Part shown: piece by piece, positions 1 to 9,006 of the stretch
Layout: each line of letters begins with the position of its first letter
How positions within the stretch are numbered: the first letter of the stretch is position 1
Assembly: GCA_019120355.1 (NCBI GenBank)
Contig: DWVG01000062.1
Coordinates: forward strand, 1-40,920
Source of the DNA: Candidatus Ligilactobacillus faecavium
Lineage (GTDB): Bacteria; Bacillota; Bacilli; Lactobacillales; Lactobacillaceae
Direction of reading: 5' to 3'
DNA length: 40,920 nt
Program-made: the position numbers and the translations under genes
Notes under the pieces: generated by a model
What the model saw: the letters and a program-made list of their open reading frames with translations, nothing else
Told to the model about the DNA's origin: nothing
The model's database searches: none

Positions 1-145
<145 letters not shown>

Positions 146-295
146 TCATCCTTAACACGTTTTTAATTATAACTCTTTGTTAAAAAATTTAAAAAGAAAA
201 ACGCTTTGAATCTTGAAAATAAATTTGGACCATCGTCTACATATAGGAAGAAAAAATAAAATCAAAAATATTTCACTTTTGTGGAGTTCCACACT

Positions 296-322
296 TGTAA
301 TATATTACATATGTGATATACT
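296..322 (+). promoter_or_regulatory. Putative promoter (TTGTAA-N16-TATACT) with a 14-bp perfect palindrome TGTAATATATTACA (296-309) over the -35
   Basis: Palindrome read directly; -10-like TATACT at 317-322 upstream of the small HTH-like ORF. Confidence 0.5.
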
Positions 323-337
323 AATAAACGTAGGGAT

Positions 338-589
338 GTGATAGAGATGAAAATCGATATTAAAAGTTACCTCGATCACCAAGATTTGACGATCTACCGC
401 GTAGCTAAAATATCGGGCTACGGTTACACAACTCTACACAAGTCATTCAATAAGGAGCAGTCGAAGGCAACGTCGATGAATCTTCGCGACTTGGATGCGC
501 TGGCACAGGCGCAGCACAAGATGATGTGGGAGGTTCTCAAGGAGCTGGAAGAAGGCTACTTACTGAATGACGAAGAAAATGACGAATAG
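338..589 (+). CDS. Small HTH (Cro/CI-like) DNA-binding protein, putative
   Basis: ORF IKSYLDHQDLTIYRVAKISGYGYTTLHKSFN resembles an XRE-type helix-turn-helix; real start may be ATG at 347. Confidence 0.6.
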   Translation: MIEMKIDIKSYLDHQDLTIYRVAKISGYGYTTLHKSFNKEQSKATSMNLRDLDALAQAQHKMMWEVLKELEEGYLLNDEENDE

Positions 590-714
590 TAAGGTTTTGT
601 AACCGCGGAAAGTCTTGGTTGAGTCACTTTAGGTTTGTGTATCAGTCGGACTTTTTTTGTTGGAAAATCTCACTGACAGAATATGTTAAGAAAGAATTTT
701 TGGAGGGATAGACT

Positions 715-2886
715 ATGGCTAACATGGGACCATTTGATAATATGGATGATATTTTTAATGAATTAATGGGTGGCATGAACGGATTTAACTCAGAAAATAA
801 ACGTTATTTAATTAACGGTCGGGAAGTTACCCCTGAAGAATTTGCAGAATACCGGAAGACTGGCAAGTTACCAAAGGGTGTCAATGCTCAACAAGGTAAA
901 ATGGCTGGTAAAGGTAAAAAAGATGGCATTCTTGAAAAGTTAGGCCGGAACTTAACGCAAGAAGCACGTGACGGCAAACTTGATCCGGTAATCGGCAGAA
1001 ATAAGGAAATTCAAGAAACCGCTGAAATTTTATCACGGCGGACAAAGAATAACCCTGTTTTAGTCGGTGATGCGGGTGTTGGGAAGACTGCCGTTGTTGA
1101 AGGCTTAGCTCAAGCAATCGTGAATGGCGATGTTCCCGCAGCAATTAAGAACAAGGAAATTATCAGCATTGATATTTCAGGCCTTGAAGCCGGAACGCAA
1201 TTCCGGGGCAGTTTTGAAGAAAACATTCAAAACTTGATCAAGGAAGTTAAGGAACGCGGCAACGTGATCTTATTCTTTGACGAAATCCACCAAATCTTAG
1301 GTGCCGGTGGAATGGGTGACGGCAGCGGTTCAAAGGGAATGGCTGACATCTTGAAACCTGCATTATCACGTGGTGAAGTCACGGTCATTGGGGCAACGAC
1401 GCAAGATGAATACCACAACACGATTATGAAGAATGCAGCATTGGCACGGCGGTTCAACGAAGTAACGGTGAACGCCCCATCTGCTGAAGATACATTCAAG
1501 ATCTTGCAAGGAATTCGGCCATTGTATGAAAAACACCACAACGTTGAATTACCAGACAAGGTTTTAAAGGCTGCCGTGGATTACTCAATTCAATACATTC
1601 CGCAACGCAGCTTACCAGATAAGGCAATCGATTTGATCGATATGACCGCTGCCCACTTAGCAGCTCAACATCCGGTAACTGATGTAAAGGAAATTGAAAA
1701 AGAAATTGCTGCTCAAAAAGAAAAGCAAGAAAAGGCTGCTGAAAAAGAAGACTACGAAGCAGCTTTGAATGCCAAGACAAAGATCAAAGAGTTGCAAAAA
1801 CAAATCGATAATCACGCTGAAGAACAAAAGGTAACGGCAACGGTCAATGATGTGGCCGAAGCAGTTGAACGGTTGACTGGAATTCCGGTTTCAAAGATGG
1901 GTGCAAGCGACATTGAACGCTTAAAGGAAATCGGAACGCGGTTGAAAGGCAAGGTAATTGGCCAAGACGAAGCCGTTGACGCAGTTGCACGGGCAATTCG
2001 GCGGAACCGGGCCGGCTTTGACGAAGGCAACCGTCCAATCGGAAGTTTCTTGTTCGTTGGACCAACGGGGGTCGGAAAGACAGAATTGGCTAAACAATTA
2101 GCCTTGGATATGTTCGGTTCAAAAGATGCCATCATTCGGTTGGATATGTCAGAATATTCAGACCGGACAGCGGTATCGAAATTGATCGGAACATCTGCCG
2201 GATACGTTGGCTATGATGATAATAACAACACCTTAACCGAACGCGTACGGCGGAACCCATACTCAATCATCTTGCTTGATGAAATTGAAAAGGCTGATCC
2301 GCAAGTAATTACGTTATTACTTCAAGTGTTAGACGATGGTCGGTTGACAGACGGTCAAGGAAACACCGTTAACTTCAAGAATACCGTAATTATTGCAACT
2401 TCAAATGCTGGGTTCGGAAACGAAGAACCAAACGGCGACGAAAAGAAGGACGAAGACATTATGAAACGGATCGCTCCATACTTCCGTCCAGAATTTTTGA
2501 ACCGGTTCAACGCCGTTATCGAATTCTCACATTTGACAAAGGACGACTTGAAGAAGATCGTTAACTTGATGCTTGACGAAGTTAACCAAACATTAGCTAA
2601 GAAGAACATTGATTTAACGGTTTCAGACAAGGCAAAGGATTACCTGATCGAACAAGGTTACGATGAAGCAATGGGCGCACGTCCATTACGGCGCGTAATT
2701 GAACAACAGATTCGTGACAAGGTAACTGATTTCTACTTAGACAACCCCGATGTTAAACACTTGGCTGCTGACATGCAGGATGGTCAATTAGTAATCAGCG
2801 AACGGTCAGCTGAAAAAGCCAATGATTCAAAAGCAAAGGATTCAAAGGCAGAATCATCAAAGAACGATGATAAAGAAACTAAATAA
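715..2886 (+). CDS. clpL: ATP-dependent Clp protease ATP-binding subunit ClpL
   Basis: N-terminus [44 protein letters not shown], two Walker A motifs ([18 protein letters not shown]), no N-terminal zinc finger; fits lactobacillar ClpL. RBS GGAGGG. Confidence 0.93.
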   Translation: MANMGPFDNMDDIFNELMGGMNGFNSENKRYLINGREVTPEEFAEYRKTGKLPKGVNAQQGKMAGKGKKDGILEKLGRNLTQEARDGKLDPVIGRNKEIQETAEILSRRTKNNPVLVGDAGVGKTAVVEGLAQAIVNGDVPAAIKNKEIISIDISGLEAGTQFRGSFEENIQNLIKEVKERGNVILFFDEIHQILGAGGMGDGSGSKGMADILKPALSRGEVTVIGATTQDEYHNTIMKNAALARRFNEVTVNAPSAEDTFKILQGIRPLYEKHHNVELPDKVLKAAVDYSIQYIPQRSLPDKAIDLIDMTAAHLAAQHPVTDVKEIEKEIAAQKEKQEKAAEKEDYEAALNAKTKIKELQKQIDNHAEEQKVTATVNDVAEAVERLTGIPVSKMGASDIERLKEIGTRLKGKVIGQDEAVDAVARAIRRNRAGFDEGNRPIGSFLFVGPTGVGKTELAKQLALDMFGSKDAIIRLDMSEYSDRTAVSKLIGTSAGYVGYDDNNNTLTERVRRNPYSIILLDEIEKADPQVITLLLQVLDDGRLTDGQGNTVNFKNTVIIATSNAGFGNEEPNGDEKKDEDIMKRIAPYFRPEFLNRFNAVIEFSHLTKDDLKKIVNLMLDEVNQTLAKKNIDLTVSDKAKDYLIEQGYDEAMGARPLRRVIEQQIRDKVTDFYLDNPDVKHLAADMQDGQLVISERSAEKANDSKAKDSKAESSKNDDKETK

Positions 2887-2897
2887 TTAAGAATGAG

Positions 2898-2932
2898 AAT
2901 AGCAGTGTCATTTCTGGCACTGCTATTTTTTT
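2898..2932 (+). terminator. Intrinsic terminator after clpL
   Basis: AATAGCAGTG...CACTGCTATTTTTTT inverted repeat plus T-run. Confidence 0.8.
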
Positions 2933-2999
2933 GTCCCGAATTCTTAAAATGAATCTGTTATAATGAAAAACAGATACATTTCAGAAAGGAAACCTTAAA

Positions 3000-4181
3000 A
3001 TGGCGAAAATCAAGATTTCAGTGCCTGATGAACTGGTAGAGAAATACGACTTGCATAACGATGATGATTTTAAAATTACGGCGCGAAATGGCGAAATTCG
3101 GTTAAAAAAGAAAAATCATGACAGTAACAAGCGGCAGTTTAATGTGATTTGGATCCTAATCGCTTCGATTTTAACAAGCATTGCGTTCTGGATCTTCATT
3201 AACGCGGTGCATTTGCACCAAGTTCCGCTGGTTGGAACAAATTCGATTGCCAGTGGGTTGATCGTCCTTGGCGGATTGTCAGGAATGATTTTATTTAGTG
3301 CGTATTTCATTTCCAACCGGAAGAAAATCACGGTCGCGTATTCGGCAAAGACCTTCTGGCGAACATTTCCGGTTATTGTAATTTCATTTGTGCTGATTTT
3401 ATCTTTAGTATTAATGGGGATTGCGTGGGGCCTAAGCCGCTTATTTACCGGAATTACCTTCGGCCACGTGGTTGCAATGATGTTGTTTTTTGTATTTGTA
3501 ACGACGATCAATTACATTATGGTTCGAATCGGATTAGCCGTTAATTACGGAATCCTGACAACCATTATGATTTTGGTAATTACGAGTGGAACAGTTGTAT
3601 CAATGGCATCAAACGGCCGGAATTGGTGGCAACACAACCTTAGCTTTTTAGGAACCAAACATGCCAATAACAGCTGGCAATTTAACTTGACGCTGGTTTT
3701 CTCATCATTACTGATGGTTGCGCTGGTTGATTATATTTTCGTTTCGTTACGGGCGGTTGTAAAAAATACATGGCGGACGATCACTTTACGGATCATCTTG
3801 ACCGTTACGGCCCTTGACGTTGGCGCAGTCGGTTTATTCCCAAACAACGCTAATTTCCACGTTTTACACGACAAGGTTGCCGGTTATTTGGTTTACCTGA
3901 TTATTATTTTGATTATTGGAATTCGCTGGTTATTGCCGGAAGTCGGTAAACGGTTCTTGGCGTTGTCATACGGAATGTGCGTTGGCCTGGTGGTTATTGA
4001 TTTAATGTTTAAACCGTTGCATATCATTTCGCTGACGGCCTTTGAATTGATCGCATTTATCTTGGCATTTGGCTGGATCTTGATCCTTTTTGATACGATG
4101 ATTGGGATCGTTGAAGACGAAGATGATAAGTATGACGTCAAAATTGAAATTGATGAGCAGGTGAAGAAGAATGCTGATTAA
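3000..4181 (+). CDS. Multi-pass membrane protein, DUF998-like, with short soluble N-terminal region
   Basis: Multiple hydrophobic helices; motif VGLFPNN..FHVLHDKVAGYLVYL typical of DUF998-like proteins; N-terminus MAKIKISVPDELVEKYDL resembles a swapped-hairpin-like segment. Confidence 0.6.
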   Translation: MAKIKISVPDELVEKYDLHNDDDFKITARNGEIRLKKKNHDSNKRQFNVIWILIASILTSIAFWIFINAVHLHQVPLVGTNSIASGLIVLGGLSGMILFSAYFISNRKKITVAYSAKTFWRTFPVIVISFVLILSLVLMGIAWGLSRLFTGITFGHVVAMMLFFVFVTTINYIMVRIGLAVNYGILTTIMILVITSGTVVSMASNGRNWWQHNLSFLGTKHANNSWQFNLTLVFSSLLMVALVDYIFVSLRAVVKNTWRTITLRIILTVTALDVGAVGLFPNNANFHVLHDKVAGYLVYLIIILIIGIRWLLPEVGKRFLALSYGMCVGLVVIDLMFKPLHIISLTAFELIAFILAFGWILILFDTMIGIVEDEDDKYDVKIEIDEQVKKNAD

Positions 4182-4605
4182 TCAAATCGCCAGCGTTTTA
4201 AGAATCATTGCGTTTATTAATCTTTTTGGCTGGATGCTGTATTTGGGAGTAGTAATGAATGCCCAGTCAAAAGCTGTGAAGGTAAGGTTGAAGTGCAAGC
4301 ACTGCGGTCAAGAATTTTCAAAAACGAAAAAAGAGATTGAAAAGCTCCAATACCAGTTAGTTGATAACCAGCTAGCATATCAGTGCAAATGCCCGCATTG
4401 CCATCAAACAGAATGGCAAACGGTCGTTCAACATCACCCGGGAAATGATCAGGAAACGTTGACAAAGGCTAACCAAAAAATGTGGCAGCGAGCATTATGG
4501 ATTGCAATCTTACCCGCCATTTTTGCGGTGCTGCTGCCAATTATTTTGATTGGCTATGCGCCGCTGTTAGTAATCGTGTTAATAGTTAAAAAGGTTCGAA
4601 AGTAA
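4171..4605 (+). CDS. Small membrane protein with cytosolic zinc-ribbon (CKHCGQ...CKCPHCHQ)
   Basis: Two Cys-x2-Cys knuckles between N- and C-terminal hydrophobic segments; start overlaps the upstream stop by 11 nt. Confidence 0.6.
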   Translation: MLINQIASVLRIIAFINLFGWMLYLGVVMNAQSKAVKVRLKCKHCGQEFSKTKKEIEKLQYQLVDNQLAYQCKCPHCHQTEWQTVVQHHPGNDQETLTKANQKMWQRALWIAILPAIFAVLLPIILIGYAPLLVIVLIVKKVRK

Positions 4606-4629
4606 CTTGGAAAGCAAGGAGTAAGTTAA

Positions 4630-6465
4630 TTGAAAAAGAAGAGTAGGCGATGGTTCACGATTTTGATCGTGGCCTTTTTAGGAATAATTGGATTGAATTT
4701 TGGACACGTTCATGCCGATGACGATGATGATTATAAAATCAATCAGATGGACGTTGACGTTAAAATTCTACCCAATGGGGATGCTGAAGTAACCCGTTCG
4801 GTTTTGTATGATTTTGAAAATGACTTTCATGGCGTTTATTACCGTCAGGAATTACCAGGTAAAGGGGCATCAGATGTTAGCGTTGATTTGAATTATAATG
4901 ATAACGATTCAAAACCTCACAATTTAAACGTTCCGATTAATGACTCCGGTAAAAATAATACCTGTAAAGTTGTTCAAAATAACAATTCTTTAAAATTCAA
5001 GGTTTATCATGAAGTTTCGGATGATGACCTTACAGTTACTTATAACTATACAATTCATGGGGCAGTGACAAATTATAAAGATGCCGCTCGGTTGAACTGG
5101 AAAGTAATTGGTAACCATTGGGATGTTCCGTTGCATAATGTAACGATCAATATTTGGCTTCCGGGAAAGCTGCCTCGAAAGTGGGCAGCAAATTACGTAT
5201 GGTATCACGGACCAATGTTTGACTACCAGGCAACGGTTAATCCGGATTTCAACGGAGCACAGATTCAAAATACAAAGATTCCTGAAAATGATTTTGTTGA
5301 AGCTGATATGTTGATTCCGCTAAGTTTGATGAAGGATAATCCAAACAAGAAAAACTCATTCATAATAAAAAAAGTTGTTAAACAGGAAAAGAAAATTAGT
5401 CAAAATGAGGCGTTTCGAAAATACGGCGGATTGTATGGAATTCCGTTATTAATGGCCTTGTTTATGATTGGCGAGATTATTTTCTTAAATTGGAAAGGAC
5501 GGAAAAAGAAAGTTGTTAGTTGGCCGCACTTAAGTCGGATTCCGCACAACTTCGAAATTCCAGCGGTTTCAGTTCCGCTTGCACAAATGATTTGGCGTAA
5601 GGGCGATCGCCCAGACGGAAAAGCTTTTTCAGGATATTTGTTGTCATTGGTTGCTGAACATCGAATTAGTTTTGACGAACAAAATGGGGATTATCGAATC
5701 AGCATTCACGATGATGAATGGATGCAGGATTACTATCGGACGAATACAGCTGATGCAAAGCTGCTTAGGAGTCTATTTGAAGATGTTGGCGATGGAACGT
5801 CATTTACTTTAAAAGCAATCAAAAATTATGATGATATTAGCAATTTAGCGGAAAAATTCAGTGATTGGCAGCAGGATAAGATCGATCAACTCCAAGCGTT
5901 AGACGTCTTTAATGAAGATGAAAATAAGGTTGAATATAGTTTACGGTTGACTTTGCTGCATGCAATCGGCATTGCAATTTTGATTGCATGGGTATTTGAA
6001 CCGTTTAAAATCGAATGGGTAACGCTGGCAATTCCAATCGTTGCGCTTGGAATTTATTATTTATATTTTAAATTCTTGAAATGGCGGTTAACGGTCAGCG
6101 GAAGAGAACTATACATTAAAGTTATTGGATTTAAAAAGATGATTGACGACATCACTCATTTTGATACCGCTCAAATGGGAGACTTGACGTTATGGGCGGA
6201 TGTTCTACCATATGCAACGGCATTTGGAAACGCAAAAGAATTATCACGAAAATTAAGAATTGATTTTGGCGAAGACCTTGGTACGTCAGCGTTGTATAAT
6301 TATTTTTACTTTACAACTATGTACATTGATGTTTTTTCAAGTGCTTTCCATGATGTAAGTGTTAATAGTGGAAGTTCTTGGAGTGCCTTTGATGCTTGGG
6401 GCGATTCCTTTGGCGGAGGCAGTTCCGGCGGCTTCGGCGGTGGCTCTGGCGGCGGAGCGTTTTAA
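4630..6465 (+). CDS. DUF2207 domain-containing secreted/membrane protein
   Basis: Signal peptide, YKINQMDVDVKILPNGDAEVTRSVLYDFENDFHGVYYRQELPG, C-terminal Gly/Ser-rich tail GGGSSGGFGGGSGGGAF typical of DUF2207; TTG start with AAGGAG RBS. Confidence 0.9.
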   Translation: MKKKSRRWFTILIVAFLGIIGLNFGHVHADDDDDYKINQMDVDVKILPNGDAEVTRSVLYDFENDFHGVYYRQELPGKGASDVSVDLNYNDNDSKPHNLNVPINDSGKNNTCKVVQNNNSLKFKVYHEVSDDDLTVTYNYTIHGAVTNYKDAARLNWKVIGNHWDVPLHNVTINIWLPGKLPRKWAANYVWYHGPMFDYQATVNPDFNGAQIQNTKIPENDFVEADMLIPLSLMKDNPNKKNSFIIKKVVKQEKKISQNEAFRKYGGLYGIPLLMALFMIGEIIFLNWKGRKKKVVSWPHLSRIPHNFEIPAVSVPLAQMIWRKGDRPDGKAFSGYLLSLVAEHRISFDEQNGDYRISIHDDEWMQDYYRTNTADAKLLRSLFEDVGDGTSFTLKAIKNYDDISNLAEKFSDWQQDKIDQLQALDVFNEDENKVEYSLRLTLLHAIGIAILIAWVFEPFKIEWVTLAIPIVALGIYYLYFKFLKWRLTVSGRELYIKVIGFKKMIDDITHFDTAQMGDLTLWADVLPYATAFGNAKELSRKLRIDFGEDLGTSALYNYFYFTTMYIDVFSSAFHDVSVNSGSSWSAFDAWGDSFGGGSSGGFGGGSGGGAF

Positions 6466-6466
6466 C

Positions 6467-6505
6467 AAAAAAGATTGGATTTCGTTTTGAAATCCAATCT
6501 TTTTT
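6467..6505. terminator. Bidirectional intrinsic terminator between convergent genes
   Basis: AAAAAAGATTGGATTTC-GTTTT-GAAATCCAATCTTTTTT perfect inverted repeat. Confidence 0.93.
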
Positions 6506-6515
6506 ATCAATGAAA

Positions 6516-7181
6516 TTATTTAATAACTTCCAATACTTCATCTAACGGTTGCCGGGTCTTCTTTGGCTGTTCCTGATCACGGTAGCCCAGGCCAAGCATC
6601 ACTGAAACGCCGAATTCATTTGGATCAATGATTCCTTTATCAGCTAAATACTTATCGACCTTTGCCCGGTTGAAGCCCTCAATTGGGCAACTGTCAATTC
6701 CAAGTTCAGCGGCGACCGTCATCATGTTGGCCAACGGAATGTAGGTTTGTTTGCTTGCCCAGTCAAATAATGCCCGGTCGCTGTTTAAATCAAAGTCGTT
6801 TTCTTGGAAACTCTTGAATTTTTCACTGCGGGGTGAGTGAACGTCGAAATCAACGCCCATCACGTCTTCAACCATGTGTTTAACGTGCGGGCTATTGATC
6901 GTAACGTTCTTTCGAGCAAGGATGATTACGAAGTGGCTTGCCCCGTTCAGACTATTAACTGCGCCCCAGCAGATTTTTTTCAAGTCTTCCTTGATTTCAG
7001 GATTTTCAATTAAAAGAAACTTCCATGGTTCATAGCCAAAGGAACTTGGTGATAACCGGCCGGCTTCAATAATCGTTTGCCAATCAGCGTCACTGATTTT
7101 TTTATTCGGGTCGAATTTTTTGGTTGCATACCGCCGGTGAAAAACATCAAGAATGTGTTGGCGTTCTTCTTGTGGATTCAT
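6516..7181 (-). CDS. NAD(P)H-dependent nitroreductase family oxidoreductase
   Basis: RRYATKKFD...IIEAGRLSPSSFGYEPWKFLLI and GLGYRDQEQPKKTRQPLDEV are nitroreductase hallmarks. Confidence 0.9.
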   Translation of the reverse strand: MNPQEERQHILDVFHRRYATKKFDPNKKISDADWQTIIEAGRLSPSSFGYEPWKFLLIENPEIKEDLKKICWGAVNSLNGASHFVIILARKNVTINSPHVKHMVEDVMGVDFDVHSPRSEKFKSFQENDFDLNSDRALFDWASKQTYIPLANMMTVAAELGIDSCPIEGFNRAKVDKYLADKGIIDPNEFGVSVMLGLGYRDQEQPKKTRQPLDEVLEVIK

Positions 7182-7438
7182 TAATAATTACCTCACTTAC
7201 TTTTTGTTAGAATTATTTTACCATATTGAATCCGCAATGAATGCAAAAAAACTGCGAATAAATTTTTAAAATTTGCTAACGGGATTTCCGAAAAATCCGC
7301 TTTCTTACTTACCATATCTAGTGATTGGGTAAATCATGACCCCCAAAATGTAGCTTTATTTTTCGGGGGAATCGGCGTATGATTAAGAGTGCTTGTTAAC
7401 GGAATTATGAATCGCAAACAAGAAAATCAAGGGAGACA

Positions 7439-7474
7439 ATGAACCCGGAAGAAAGGATGCATCTATCATTTTGA
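7439..7474 (+). other. Putative leader mini-ORF (MNPEERMHLSF) overlapping the start of the deoxynucleoside kinase
   Basis: AGGGAG RBS 5-10 nt upstream of ATG 7439; TGA stop (7472-7474) overlaps the TTG start (7471-7473). Confidence 0.45.
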
Positions 7475-8214
7475 TTACACTTTCAGGAATTATTGGGTCT
7501 GGTAAATCAAGTTTAACGGAAATTTTATCAGATGAATTAGGGACTAAGGCATTTTATGAACCGGTAAAGGACAATCCGGTATTACCGCTTTTTTATAAAG
7601 GAAACGAAATTGCCGCTAAGAAACGGGCAGCCGGCGATGAAGAAGCAACTAACCCATACGCATACTTATTGCAAACGTTCTTCTTGAATCGGCGGTTTGC
7701 AATGATCAAGCAGGCAATGCAAGAGGACAACAACATTCTTGACCGTTCAATCTATGAAGACGAAATCTTCATGCGGATGAACACCGAAATGGGTAACGCA
7801 ACGGAAGTTGAATACGATATTTATAAGAGCTTGCTTGCGAACATGATGGAAGAATTACCATTTGCTTCCCATAAAAAATCACCGGACTTGATGATTACGA
7901 TCAAGGTTTCATATGATACGATGCTCAAGCGGATCGAAAAGCGCGGCCGTGAATACGAATTAGTTGAAAACGATCCGTCATTGGTTGATTACTATCACCG
8001 GTTGCTTAAGCAATACGATATTTGGCGTGATGAATATGATGCATCACCAATGCTAGTGATCGATGGCGATAAGTATGACTTTGTTACGAACATGGAAGAC
8101 CGGGTCGAAGTCTTAGAAATGATCGAAGATAAGTTAGTTGAACTTGGCAATTTAACAGCGGAAAAGGCTGCTGAATTGAAGGAAAAGCATAAGATTTTGT
8201 TGGATGAAGAATAA
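7471..8214 (+). CDS. Deoxynucleoside kinase (deoxyadenosine/deoxyguanosine kinase family)
   Basis: MITLSGIIGSGKSSLTEILSDELGTKAFYEPVKDNPVLPLFY P-loop; DRSIYEDEIF motif; TTG start. Confidence 0.92.
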   Translation: MITLSGIIGSGKSSLTEILSDELGTKAFYEPVKDNPVLPLFYKGNEIAAKKRAAGDEEATNPYAYLLQTFFLNRRFAMIKQAMQEDNNILDRSIYEDEIFMRMNTEMGNATEVEYDIYKSLLANMMEELPFASHKKSPDLMITIKVSYDTMLKRIEKRGREYELVENDPSLVDYYHRLLKQYDIWRDEYDASPMLVIDGDKYDFVTNMEDRVEVLEMIEDKLVELGNLTAEKAAELKEKHKILLDEE

Positions 8215-8344
8215 GCAATAAAGTTGAGGACTGTGACAGAGGTTGCAGTCCTTTTACTATATTCAAATAAATGAAAACCTTTACTTGAAAACTCAATATG
8301 ATAAAATTATCATGAAAATAGAAAAGTGGATGGGAGTGTTGGTC

Positions 8345-8851
8345 ATGGTATTAGGCTATAAAAATATTTTAGTTGGAATCGACGGTTCAAAGGGATCAGA
8401 AATTGCATTGATGGATGCGTTGAACATTGCTAAGCGAAATAACGCTCACCTTGATGTTTTATGGGTGCTCGATATGAATTCGCTGGAATACGGCAATGCC
8501 GGAATTACTCTTGATGGCGAACGTATCTATAAAGAAGAACAAGAATGTGAACAATACATCAATGATCTGAAAGAACACCTGATTGAAGAAGGATTGCCAA
8601 AGAATAAAATTTCCGTTCACTTGCGGTTCGGAAATCCGAAAACCGTTATTGTTGAAGATTTTCAACCAGAATATAAAAACGATTTGATCATCGTTGGTGA
8701 AACCGGAAAGAACTTCTTCAAGCGGATCATCGTTGGTTCCGTTGCATCATACGTAATGCGGACCGCGAAGTGCGATGTCATGATTGCCCGGACGCCAGAA
8801 TCGACGGCTAAAGAGATCCAAGCAGATATGGAAGATATTGAAGACGAATAA
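8345..8851 (+). CDS. Universal stress protein UspA family
   Basis: MVLGYKNILVGIDGSKGSEIALMDALNIAKRN...IIVGETGKNFFKRIIVGSVASYVMRTAKCDVMIAR; in-frame ATG at 8345 preferred over the ORF-track start at 8243. Confidence 0.9.
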   Translation: MVLGYKNILVGIDGSKGSEIALMDALNIAKRNNAHLDVLWVLDMNSLEYGNAGITLDGERIYKEEQECEQYINDLKEHLIEEGLPKNKISVHLRFGNPKTVIVEDFQPEYKNDLIIVGETGKNFFKRIIVGSVASYVMRTAKCDVMIARTPESTAKEIQADMEDIEDE

Positions 8852-8874
8852 CATTAAAAAGGAATAAGCCTTTG

Positions 8875-8912
8875 AGCGAGACTGGATTATAGGTTCCAGT
8901 CTCGCTTTTTTA
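8875..8912 (+). terminator. Intrinsic terminator after usp
   Basis: AGCGAGACTGGA-N8-TCCAGTCTCGCTTTTTT. Confidence 0.92.
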
Positions 8913-9006
8913 TCAATAAAATTAAAAATGTCAAAGAATTTTGTCATCTTTTCTTAGAGTGCTATAATTTTACCTGTATATTTTAATTTGAAGGGAATTT
9001 TAATTC

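Noticed and set aside
590-714. CtsR operator upstream of clpL
   Set aside because: No convincing tandem GGTCAAA/AGTCAAA heptads could be found in the 125-bp region; only AAAGTC...GACTTT and GGTT..AACC small inverted repeats.
881-2630. Several antisense ORFs within clpL (881-1144, 1227-1559, 1496-1780, 1812-2135, 1844-2065, 2355-2630)
   Set aside because: They lie fully opposite a well-supported gene, lack RBS and show low-complexity, non-protein-like translations; typical shadow ORFs.
6390-6462. Gly-rich coding repeat at the DUF2207 C-terminus as a DNA repeat array
   Set aside because: Simple (GGS)n-type tail is a normal property of DUF2207 proteins.
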